Source: Daedaleopsis sinensis (taxonomy: Eukaryota > Basidiomycota > Agaricomycetes > Polyporales > Polyporaceae). From it: a stretch of 64,000 bases of DNA. The notes beneath the pieces are model-generated. The model was not told where the DNA came from. It ran no database searches and saw only the letters and a program-made list of their open reading frames with translations. The stretch lies in NCBI GenBank assembly GCA_033807695.1, contig CM066307.1:3596001-3660000 (forward strand), written 5' to 3'. Shown here one piece after another: positions 44,770 through 55,100 of this stretch (positions are counted from its first letter, which is position 1; the number at the start of each line of letters is the position of its first letter). A program made the translations under genes and the position numbers.

Positions 44770-46780
44770 TCTTCTTCCCGTGCGCGTGCCCAATTGAAAT
44801 ACGCGTCGAATTCTTCTGGATTCATTTCCGTCACTTCAGGCCAATCGGGTAGCTCCGCATGCTTCAGGAGACTTGCAATGTCTTCGGTAATAGTGCTGTA
44901 GTCGAAATCGTGAAGGAAACCAGTCATCGAGGAATCTCCCGGGTCGTCCACGATAAGGATGTTCCCCACACTGACGTCGCGATGGAGTACACCAGCTAAC
45001 ATGAACGCTTGTCGATGACCTATGCACCGAGTCAGTATTGTCATCACGGACGCTTGAGAGGTCGAGGCAATCACGCACCGACTATTGCGTCCCTGACAGC
45101 TTTTACGAGCTCTCGAGTGTTCTTGAATCTGGTGATAGGCCGACCAACGTTCGAGACTACCGTTCGCGTGTGGCTTCGCTCGCGGTACGTGAATCCCGTT
45201 CCACGGGTGATCGTCCAAGAAAAGGTCTGATGCTGAGGGAGGGGAAGAGGGTTCGTGTCGTGGAAGCTGGCAGACGAGGAGCACGATGACTCAGTCGCAG
45301 ATGTGAGCTGAGCCGAAGCATGATCCGCGGTGGTCGCATTGGCAGTGGTAGAAGTCGAAGAGTCCTCGGAAGTAGGTTGTGGCGGTTGAGCAGCTAGAGA
45401 CAGGCGTAGCGTGCGCTGTCCGATCATATAGGGAGCGTTCGGTGAAGACGATTCCCATTCGCGAACCTCCATTTGACCCAAGTCAGCTCCACACTCTAGC
45501 TGTGCGAATCCGTGACGCTCGGCGGCCGGGACCCTATCCTGTAGCCGTTGATAGAATGAAACCTCGGAGGGGCGGGCGAGCATGCGCCAGGAATCTTTAA
45601 GTACGCACACCCTGGGTTGGATGGCATCTTCCTCTGCCCCATTTCCCAAGGTGCGTGTATCCTCGATAGCGCGCCAAACAGTAGTTGCACGCGAGAACAG
45701 GCTGGCATTGATGTCAATTGGCTGGTAAGTTATATACCACCTCTGTGACCCCGTCCGCTCGTCAGGGACGAGCACTCGCCTTCCAAGGCGTATGTCGCTG
45801 TCGAAAGCGGCGTCAAACGAGCTTGTATCGCCAAGCTTCGTCAAGCAACGCTTGACCCAAAGTCTATCCTCGTGGGTCAGACTGCGGACAGTCGGATCGC
45901 ATCCGACTATGGTGTCGCCGATGACTGGATGGACGAAGTGCCACAGAAAGCGTTGTAGGATGTTGGGACGTTTCTTGACGTTGAAAGACTTGCACACGGT
46001 GACGCACGCGTGATCGATGCGTGCGATGCGGACGGTTTCGCCGTAGAACCCGATGAAGAAGGCAGCAAGATGGCCGTGAGAAAGCATCAGGTTGCGAGCG
46101 TTGCGTATCAAACGGACGAGCTCATGCTCGTCGGATAAATCGACACTGGAGGATCGGAAGGGGTCGTCACCAGCGTTCTCTCTAGCATCGATCAGCAGCG
46201 AGATCTTCTCCCATCTAGACTCTTTCAGCGATGCAACGTCCAGTGGCTGACCAGGAAGTGAGACGGCAATGTCGGCGGTGGTGACATGGTGCTTATTGGC
46301 GAAGGCGAAGAAGGGGAAGGTTAATTCGATCTTGTGAGCATCGACGAACTGGAGTGTGCGGTCCTTGAAAGACGCGACAAGCTGAGACAAGCCAGAGATC
46401 TAAAGAGTACACTCAGAATAGAGTGATATCAATATCATGAAAGATTACTTACCACCTCGGACAAGTAGTCGCGACCTCTACTTGGCTGGAGATGTGTGAA
46501 CGGTCCGGGCTTAGTGGCGTGGGCTCGAGCGAGTGATAGCGGTAGAGAGGCTTGTGCAGAACAAGGGACGAGGAGTTCTAGGAATCTTTCGTGGGACTCG
46601 TTGAAAAAGTTGACGCGTTGTCCAAGCAATGTCGGATGGCTATCCTGGTGAGTGCCTTGAGGTAGTAGACACGTTAGCATGGAGTTCTCCTAGAGCGACA
46701 ACAGCAGAGACAAGTTCATACTACATACCATCATCACCAAGAGGCCTTGCATTGCAGAGATAAGTAGATTCAATGGACAT
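44766..46780 (-). pseudogene. FunK1-4, 5' part: kinase truncated by the retrotransposon
   Basis: Exons 46780..46729, 46655..46453, 46399..45079 and 45019..44766. The protein starts MSIESTYLCNARPLGDD and includes GVLHRDVSVGNILIVDDP and LHDFDYSTI. It then reaches EEEFDAYFNWA-type sequence and stops at the first three LTR bases (TGA, 44765..44763), directly after REEER. The truncated product keeps the catalytic loop and DFD but loses GTFYFMA and the whole C-lobe, so kinase activity is very unlikely. The four exons are otherwise undamaged. With both parts joined and one ACGT copy removed, the frame is 2679 nt (892 aa), like its neighbours. Acceptor 46656 was chosen because it alone fits the phase; a canonical TGCTAAC branch site precedes it. 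Confidence 0.92.
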
Positions 46781-47480
46781 TCGGATGATTTCGGCGGGAA
46801 GTGTCGTGCGTCGTGCTGGTTGGGGAAAGAGATGAACATGTGGACAGACGCTCGAGATGCGACGGTTTAGCGGCGGCTCCACCGATCGGCACGGAAGCGC
46901 CGGGCCGGCGACTCGTGCTTTTGTCCTCTTGGTGACTAACTTGGAGTCTTGGACACAATCGTCGACACGTACAAGCGTGAGGCGGACGCTAAAATATGAA
47001 CGTTTGAACGCACGGAACAGTCGAGAGCGTAGCATAGCTGAAGTGGTCGAGAGAACGTAAAGGTAGTTATGCGCCTTCGAAGTCACTACTACTACTAGTC
47101 ACCTTCTCACCAGTGTCACGTACTTATGTCATGACTTGCGATGCCCTGGATCGATTCAAGCACACTTGGCACTCAGGCTGAGGCTTAAATACGGCATTCG
47201 AGCTTAAATCAACTCATAAGATTCTGCAAGACTCGTAGTAGGGGCTAGCTAGTTCGTACCATGAGAACCTCACGCTGCGCTGTCGTACCGTCTGATCTAG
47301 TAGACGTAGGCATAGTTGAGTGTGATCCTCGGGGGTGGCAGTCGTGTACATAATGACGCGAGTCTAACATACATACCCAAACATATCATAAGGTCATAAG
47401 AGGTCATATATCGTAGGTTGAAGATATCCGAGTCGAAAACAGTCCGAGGTCTTCTGGCCGCGATACTTGTGAGCGATCCG
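46781..47480. other. Intergenic between FunK1-4 and FunK1-5
   Basis: 700 bp without a recognisable gene; the FunK1-4 promoter should lie just right of 46780. Confidence 0.5.
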
Positions 47481-50400
47481 CTACGGAACGGGACCAGGAG
47501 GTGTGCGCGGCCGACGAGATCGGAGTGTCATCGTCGTCGAAGGCATGGGCACCAGCTTGCGCCGTTTCGAAGAAGTCGCGGATTGGATCCTCGACGAGCC
47601 TGCGACCGCTTGTCCAGCTCCTTGAGGACGGCGAGCAGCTCCGGACTCCGCAACACGCTCCGCCTCATGTCTTCGCCGTTTAGGGCGCGTCGGGGTCTCT
47701 TCTGGGTGACCGTGGTAGGCAGCAGGTGCGCTATGGCTGACATTTGGCAAGATCTCTCGAGCTGAAGCCTGTGACAATGAAGGGAGAGGCCCGGCGATGG
47801 GTCGATGGTCATCCTGAGGAGACGCTTTTGCGATGGACTCCCGGGGTGCGACGAAGTCGTCGTAGCCGCAGGAGGAAGGCAAAGTGCTCATCAGCGACCC
47901 CGGTCGTCTCTCCCGAGTCTTCGGGAGACTGGGATCGAGTAGGGTACACTTGACCCAGGAGTCGTTAGCGGGCCAGTTCTTCTTATCAAGAGCCTTCTCG
48001 AACAACTCAAGGACAGAGCTGTAAGAGAGACCGGTCTTGCTGCGAATGTTGGAGTGAACGAGGGCACGGAACCCCTCAAGGAGGAAGGTTAACGGAACAC
48101 TATTTATCACGAGCGATGCCGCTTGGGTGATCCAACCCCTTTTGCTGCCAGCCGCTGTGGCGTTATCTCCGTAAGCGAATATCTGTCCACATCGCTTGGG
48201 ACCGAGGGTGTGATAAGTGTGACGAAGCACTACCCATAGAAGAACCCAGTAGAACGACTCGAGGTCGTGACGCGGTTCATGGACAACTCCCGAGGGCCGG
48301 GCCTCCAGCATCTCTACAGCCATGAAGTAGTACGTCCCCTGAAAGATTGCATCAGTTATAGAGTTGAATATCTTTGGAAAAGGCCCACCGTGCGTTCTTT
48401 CTGGCAAGCGGGTGCTACACCGGGCGGTTGAAGTTGCGACTTGATAAAAACCTCTAATTCAGCGTCATCCATTTCTGATATCTGCCAGAAAACGTTATTT
48501 GCGGAGGGTGTAGGATTGTTCTCGGTATTGGCCGTGGTTGTCCTCTTGGGCTCGACCACGGAGTCGACAATTGAGCTGTAGTCAAAATCTAGGAGGAATC
48601 CGATGGGGCCGTCTTTGTCGTAATCATCACGAATCATGATGTTCCCAACGCTGATATCACGATGCAAGATCCCAGCCTCTTCATAGGCCTTCTTGTGCCC
48701 TACAAACAGATGCAAGCCAATCAGCGTGGGGAGTTCATCATGGGAGAGAGAGAGACCAGAAGTGTCCCACATACCGATGATAGCATCGTAGAACGCACGG
48801 ACAAGTTCATAGGTGCTTTTGAACTCGGTGATTGGACGTCCGACTTCCGCCATAACGAATCGCGTGAGGCTCCGCTCGCGGTAGCTTTGTCCTTCCCCGT
48901 GTAGGTATGTCCAAGTAAACGTTTGCTGCTGAGGAAAGGGGAGACAACGGTATGAGGGATAGACGTTCGATTCGGGCACTTCACCGAGGTTCGAGGGAGT
49001 GGTGGGAAAAGTCATCGAGGTAGTAGGGGATGTCGAATGTGCGTTCCTTGCCGAAGCAGTGGCGAGGTCGGTAGACTTGAGTGTCGTCGAAGATTCTGAG
49101 GCGTCAACTGGCAAGGTAGACTGGTCTGTTGTCGAGGATGTTGCAGCGTCACTACACGCTGGCACGGAAGGATCGACATCGGATCCTGGCAAAACCGGCA
49201 GAGCGAGAGCATCAGAACAGGTGCTCGAGTCTTCGTCTACAGGCAGCGGTGGCATAGCGTAGGGGCCCAGCGATAGACGTAGCTCCCTTTGGGTCTTCGT
49301 GAGCCCGTCGGGCAAGAAGCCCTCCCATGCGCGCACCTCCATTTGACCCAAGTCCCCTCCGCACTCCATCCGCGTGAGCCCACGGCTCTGATCTTCGGGA
49401 ATCTTGCTCTGCAGCCGTTGGTAGAAGGACCCCTCGGACTTGCGCACGAGCTGACGCCAGGACTCTTTGAGGATGCGCACCCTGGGCCTCTCATTCTTCT
49501 TCGTCCTGTCCGCAATGAGGTTACCGTCCTTCCCCTCAACACGGGTATCTTCGATGGTGCGCCACACCCTTGTTGCCCGAGAGAAGAGCCTCGCATTGAT
49601 GTCGATGGGCTTGTACGCGAGGTACCATGTCCGCTTTCCCGTCTGCTCGTCGTAAACGAGAAGTCGTTTGCCGTGCTGGATGTTCTCGGTAAACACTGCG
49701 TCGTTTGCGTCCGGGTCGTCTCGCTTCCTCAAGCAATCCCTGACCCATTCCTTGTCTTGGGAGGTGAGGCGGTGGCTGGTGGGATCACATCCGGCGACAA
49801 GGCCTCCAGCAGCAGGATTAATGAAGTACCAGAAGAAGCGTTGAAGGATGTCCGCGCCCTTCTTGATTTTGAATGGCTTGCAAACAATCCCGCAGGTGTG
49901 GTCAAAGCGTGCGATGCGAACGGTCTCACCATACAGTCCAATCACGAAGCAGTAAAGCAAGCCATGGGTGTGCATCAGGCAGCGTGCGTTGCGAACGACT
50001 TGAATGATGGTGCACTCGTTAGACTTGCCCGTCTTGTGAGCTTGGAAAGAATCATTCGACTCTAGGGGTTTGACTTCCAAAACCGCGATAATCTTATCCC
50101 ACTGGGAGCTTTTCACCTGCTTGTGGCTCAGACGCAGTCCAGGCCATGAAACAGCCAGATCTGGTTTGGAAGGGTGATGGTTGTGGGCGAAGGCGGCGTA
50201 AGGGAATTTCAACTCGAGAGAGTTAGAGTTGACAAATGTAAGCTTCTTGTCCTTGGGGAAGCAGGCGACTAGCTTTGTCAAGCCATCCACCTACAATGTG
50301 TTCAGAATAGGGTCAGAGTCGGAGCCCTAACCACGTACCAATGGATCGTAACTCGCGACCTCTCCACCCTTGACGGGCAGGAAGCTCTCAAAAGGATCCG

Positions 50401-50620
50401 AGCCGTTCTCTAGCACTGATGAGACCTCTGGCGGTAAAGGAGTAACACATGGCACGAAGTTGTCGAGGTATGTGTCGTAGTCGCCATTGAACGTGTGGAT
50501 CTTCCCTTCGATCTCGCAGCACCAAGCGTCGTGGACGGTCTTGCTCACCTGGACGACATCGTCCCGTGTTGTAGCATGAGTAAGTGAGCTGATTCTGTGA
50601 GGAGTGGCTAGGTTGTCCAT
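47481..50620 (-). CDS. FunK1-5: fungal-type protein kinase, intact, longest copy
   Basis: Three exons (50620..50339, 50290..48389, 48338..47481) give 1013 aa. It lacks the intron that the other four copies have just before the catalytic loop; instead about 35 extra codons (MWDTSGLSLSHDELPTLIGL...) run through this place. The middle region carries a long Ser/Thr/Asp-rich insert. Core motifs: GILHRDISVGNIMIRDD, LLDFDYSS, KERTGTYYFMAVEML and HDLESFYWVLLWVVLRH. The C-terminal tail contains SKRRKLVPM, a basic patch. Start MDNLATPHRISSL is preceded by an open stretch with another ATG (50764), judged less likely because conservation begins at MDNLA. The donor at 48388 is GTGGGC, weaker than the others. 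Confidence 0.9.
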
Positions 50621-51887
50621 GCTCTCGCACGGGAGGATGTGGTGAAGTTGGAAGAGAGAACAGGTCGCGACTCGCGAGGGACGCCTTATGGCGCGGAACG
50701 GGGACAATGAAACCGCGTTAAGCGCGCTAACTAACCGTCCAGGCTGCCGAATGTATCGCGTCACGAGCTTAGGTCAGAGTTAGCAGGCTTCAAACACACT
50801 CAGCGAAGGCGCCGCACGAACCTGCGTACCGCCGACGGGAATGTAGCCAGGAGCGGCAGTGCACTGCATGGATTCATTTACTGCATATAGTGCACAATGC
50901 GTGCTCTGTTGCATATCAGTAGTTAAAGCTGAGTCAAAGCGAAGGACACGCGTACAGAACAATGGCCCTGCAGAGGTATACAGCACAATGGCTCCGGAGG
51001 ATTCACTTGCTGGAGCCTGGGGAGCGTATTTAAGCGAAACCAAGCCACTCACAGGTACATTGATCCGGCCGCTCGAGTACGGGTATATCACATTCTAATT
51101 GTTGGTAATGGATGCTTTTCGCCCTGTCGACGTGCATAGGAATGTTGAGAGGGTCCACCGCCGACGTTTGATTTAACGCGTGGTATGCTCACCGGAGTCC
51201 CGGGCCGTAGAGACATCCTTAACCACACGCCAACAGTCACCTCAACGTCGTGGTTAGGCGGTACTACAGAGTCCTTTGACATAGATATGTATTATCGAAG
51301 AAGTCGAAAGCAGGTTGGGACTTGCCCTGAGTCTGTAGGGCGTATCGCTCACCTCGAGGTCCAGACGCATTGAATCCGAGCGCTCCTAGTGCTTCGCCCG
51401 GAGCATCAGGGTCTCTAGACAGAAGCGCATCGCGCAACGCGCATCCTGCTGAGGTAAGTCTGCTAGCGCAGATCTCAGCCATTCGGGTGGCGGGAATAAC
51501 CGTTGCAAACGTCGAAGAGAACGTCGATGCTAACCAGACGAAGGTGCTAACCAGCCTCGCTTTGACGATCACGCCTGCCTGCGTTCGAATGACTTTTGCC
51601 TGCAAGGTGTTGTGGGCAACTAATCTGAGCTATGCATTGTGGAAGAGTGTTCGACACTCACAAGGTGTCGTGCTCACAAGACTGGATGCAAGGGAGAAAT
51701 AATCTAGTCACAAAACATTACGCGAAGGGCACAAAATAGCATAGCATAACGAATGTCCATCTTTCAAGCACAACCCGATGAAAAGCACCTAGAGGAATAC
51801 CGACCCATCCAGAGAAACCCGAACTATGAGACGACGACGACGACCAGCGCCGCCTTGACACGTCATACCACAACGCGAGCCACTCGA
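50621..51887. other. Intergenic, no gene seen
   Basis: About 1.27 kb. A minus-strand frame of 113 codons (51264..51605) overlaps a plus-strand frame of 110 codons; neither shows motifs or splice continuity. Confidence 0.45.
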
Positions 51888-52812
51888 TTATTCGGACGAT
51901 TGCGTGAACGGGATCCTCACTTCCAGCTCCGGGAACCACCGCACCACCCCGTCCGCCCCGTTGCTCCGCCGGATCGCGACGACCCAGACGTGCTTGAACG
52001 GCGGCAGTGCGCCAGGCTCCCACTGGCTTGGCTCGCCGCTCGGCATGCGCGACCACTGGCCCTGTACGCGAGTGAGTCACGGGTTCGTCAACCAGAGGAG
52101 AGGGCCGGAGAAAGGAGATGAACGAAGGGTGGAGAGATAAGTGGAGGACATGATCAACGAAACGAGACGCACCTGCGCAACCGCCCGATACTGCTCGCGG
52201 AGGACGAGAGAAACGAGGAGGCCCCACGTCCACCCGCGAACGTCCTTCGGGAGGGGCGTCGCCGCGCCGACCTGCTCCCCGGGGAACTGCACGCGATATG
52301 TATGTCAGCCGGAGAACAAAGACCGCGAGGAATGATGTCGGCAAGTACGCACATAGGCCCGCTGCACACGAGTCTCCTTCGCGCCGTGGAACACCTTGCC
52401 CGTGTCCACCTTCGTTTCCGCGCCGACAACCGTACGCATCACGACCGCATTTGGCGTGGCGTCTGCGCCCGGCAGCGGCGTACCTGTTCCTGTCGGGAAG
52501 CAGTCGGCGAGACGTAGTCCGACGGTTACTTCTCCGCCGGCGCATGTGCGCGTCTGGATGGGGAACGCGAAGCCCGGGTCGACGTCGAACGGGAGCGGGA
52601 CGTGCGTCACGTCCGTGAGGTCCGCGCGGCCGCCGCGTCGTGAGAGGGAGGAGCGGCCGGCTGGTCAAAGTTGGAAACAAAGGCGTTGGGGTATGGTCAG
52701 CTCGGCGGAACGAGAGAGGGCGTGGCGTTGACGTACTGCGTGCAGGCACCCGCTGGAGCGCGCTGCCAGACGAGTATGAAGGCGAGATAGGCGAGGACGG
52801 GGAGTGGCTCAT
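51888..52812 (-). CDS. Hypothetical protein, 223 aa
   Basis: Four exons (52812..52737, 52660..52353, 52286..52173, 52061..51888) join in one frame. The N-terminus is Ser/Pro-rich (MSHSPSSPISPSYSSGSALQ) without a signal peptide. The rest looks like a compact globular domain: DVTHVPLPFDVDPGFAFPIQ, GLRLADCFPTGTGTPLPG, VVMRTVVGAETKVDTGKVFH, DVRGWTWGLLVSLVLREQYR, FKHVWVVAIRRSNG and WFPELEVRIPFTQ. I do not recognise the family. The third-position GC is high and the exon borders are canonical, so it is likely a real gene. A longer hydrophobic reading in the first exon (PVLAYLAFILVW) is out of phase with the second exon and was not used. Confidence 0.7.
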
Positions 52813-53397
52813 CGTGTCTCGTGGTATATGCGCGAGTTCTTGCTGGTTAGAGGTGGAGCGACAGGAGCTGGAGGAAAATGAAAACTGCTTCACTGGGCAG
52901 GAGAAGCGGAGGCATCATGGGCTGGTCCTCATATACGTTGCGAGAGTACGCTTTGACAGGAGCGCCACCGGTCGAGGCCCTTGAGCTGCGGCCACACTAA
53001 AGCGTGCAAAGGTAGATTTGACCATCGAGCGCTCGGGACGCAAAGCGCAGACGCTTGAACGACCCTGAGCAGATGTCGCACAATTCTGTTGATGATACAA
53101 CTTCCGATAGTTGAGCATTGCGACAGCACTAACGAGGAGCATGATGACGACATATTGGACGTTCGTACTACATCGTGGCCATATCAACAGAGCGTCAGCG
53201 CGAACGCGAGCCCATCGCTGATTGACGGCCACGCACCTGAGACAATAACAATGGCGATACGCTAGGCCACCCTAATTCCAGACCCAACATATGATACACA
53301 GCATGAGCAAAGAATGTCGGTACAGGACAAGGTTATCGGTGACGGAGGAAAGTGGATGCAACCGTGGGGACTCAAGCGACGACTGAGGACACGGATG
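52813..53397. other. Intergenic, no gene seen
   Basis: 585 bp between the hypothetical gene and the 3' end of SRA-YDG protein 2; short open frames only. Confidence 0.5.
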
Positions 53398-54663
53398 TCA
53401 TGGGCGTCTGGGCTTCGACATCTCAGCCACGAGCGCGAACACATCCACAGCCGGCGCAGCATTCGCCTGCGACTGGGCTGGTACCGGCCGCAACGCTCTC
53501 GCAGGTGCCGCATTGGTTGTAGGGGGTATCAGGGCAGCGACTGGAATCGGGGCAAACAACTTGCGTGCCACTTGATGCGACGATTCGTTGGGATCGTTGG
53601 AATCGTCGGGTACGTCTGGCGTTTTGCGTTTCTTCACAAGAGAGGGCGGTTCGGAGGGATTTGGATCGTCGGGATCTGGTCCAAAGTGAAGAGGAGTAGG
53701 CCAGCCAGTGTAGTCGGGTGGAGAATCCCAGCGTGCAAGCTCAGGCTGGTTTGGAAGTCGCTATATGCGCAATGATGTGAGTTAGGGGCCATGATAAACA
53801 CAAATAATGTATCTGACCGTGAGGAGAAATTTGCACACTTTGTAACCGCTCTTTCCAACAGCCATCCACGCCTGTTCGGCTGTCTCAGCATATGAGGCCC
53901 AGTATATGCGTGTCGCCGTACATACCTTCTCTACTTCATAGAGCCCGTCATAACGGTATCCTTCAGTAGGAGCGTAAGTCGGATGTGATTTATATCCTCG
54001 AATGACGCGCACTGGTTTCTTCGTCCTCGCAGATACCTGAGCAATAGCGAGAGGGAACGATGTCGGGGTCGGAAATTTGAGAGCGTTTTACGACGACATA
54101 CCTTAAGTGATGCATTGCCGAGGTTCGACCAGTCCTGATCGCATGTTTGAGGTCCATCTCGAGGCTTAGTAGTACTTGAGAATTGTGGGATGACGAAGAG
54201 ACTCGGCGACATACCTTGGAACCATCCGCCGCTATGCGACCACCGCATCCCGTGTAGACACTAGCAAAAGATGTATGCTTGAGCAACGTCACCGTAACGA
54301 GATTCGCGACACTCACAACTGATCGCCACTGTCCGTGTCATCCTCGTATTCTCCTGACAAGACGACACTGTAGCATCCTTCCTCCCGTTTTCCAGCTATG
54401 CCAGCGATGATGCCCCTGTGTACGGCCGCCCGATGGAGGAACCACCTGCGACGGGGTCAGGACAGAACGACCTTCCGTGAGGCACGACTGCTCACCGATT
54501 GTGAAATGTTGAGCCCACAGGAACGCCTGGGATGTTGCCGAAATGCTCCCTAGCGTCAAGATCGGAGGGAAATAGGAAATCAGAATGAGCGTTTATCGGA
54601 AGGATTGACGAGAACTCACGGATTTTGAGTCCTTTCGAACTTCGGTTGATGTTTAAAACCCAT
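53398..54663 (-). CDS. SRA-YDG domain protein 2
   Basis: Eight exons (54663..54620, 54549..54496, 54445..54317, 54260..54215, 54164..54102, 54036..53926, 53871..53818, 53760..53398) give 287 aa. Six of eight exons have exactly the length of their counterpart in protein 1 (44, 54, 129, 63, 111, 54 nt). SRA landmarks: EHFGNIPGVPVGSTF, AVHRGIIAGIAGK, CYSVVLSGEYEDD, YTGCGGRI, GPQTCDQDW, KKPVRVIRGYKSHPTYAP, GYRYDGLYEV and YKVCKFLLT, then RLPNQPELARW. The tail starts KKRKTPDVPDD, resembling a nuclear localisation signal, and is otherwise Ala/Pro-rich and unlike the tail of protein 1. Expected to bind modified cytosine in DNA through the SRA fold; no RING, PHD or methyltransferase domain is attached. 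Start ATG at 54663 is supported by the matching first exon of protein 1. Confidence 0.92.
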
Positions 54664-55100
54664 ATTAAGTGGTGGAGAAGAACGACGATGACAGCGACAG
54701 CGAGGGGCGCGAAACGACAGGAGGAGAGGAGGAAGAGGAGGAGGAGGCAAGTGAACGAGAATAAAGAGCGTGGGAATCACCATCCGTTAAACAGACTGTT
54801 CTAAGCGCCTTTGATTAGTCATTGAATGTAGATTCATGCGGTTTGCATTTCAATGATCTATAATTCAAACATTTCAACTTCAAGTCGACTTCGCATCGCG
54901 TCAAAGGGCTTGATCATATCTGGGCAGTGGGGATGCATGCAGTGTAAGTCTAAACTGATTTTCTATGCCAACTCACTAGCTAGTTTACATCCACGCCAAA
55001 GTTCCGAAAGTGAGCGGTTATCTGTGGTCATGATACCGTATACCGATACTATGGTAAACACAAGGGAGTGTGGGTCGGCCGCACCACGGTAGTAGGAGGA
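54664..55100. other. Intergenic between SRA-YDG protein 2 and gene B
   Basis: 437 bp. It includes a purine-rich run (GAGGAGAGGAGGAAGAGGAG, about 54720-54745) just upstream of the SRA-YDG start; no gene. Confidence 0.5.

Noticed and set aside
36426..44770. 5-bp target duplication
   Set aside because: The five bases left of the element (GACGT) and right of it (ACGTT) differ; only ACGT is shared, and the kinase frame requires four.
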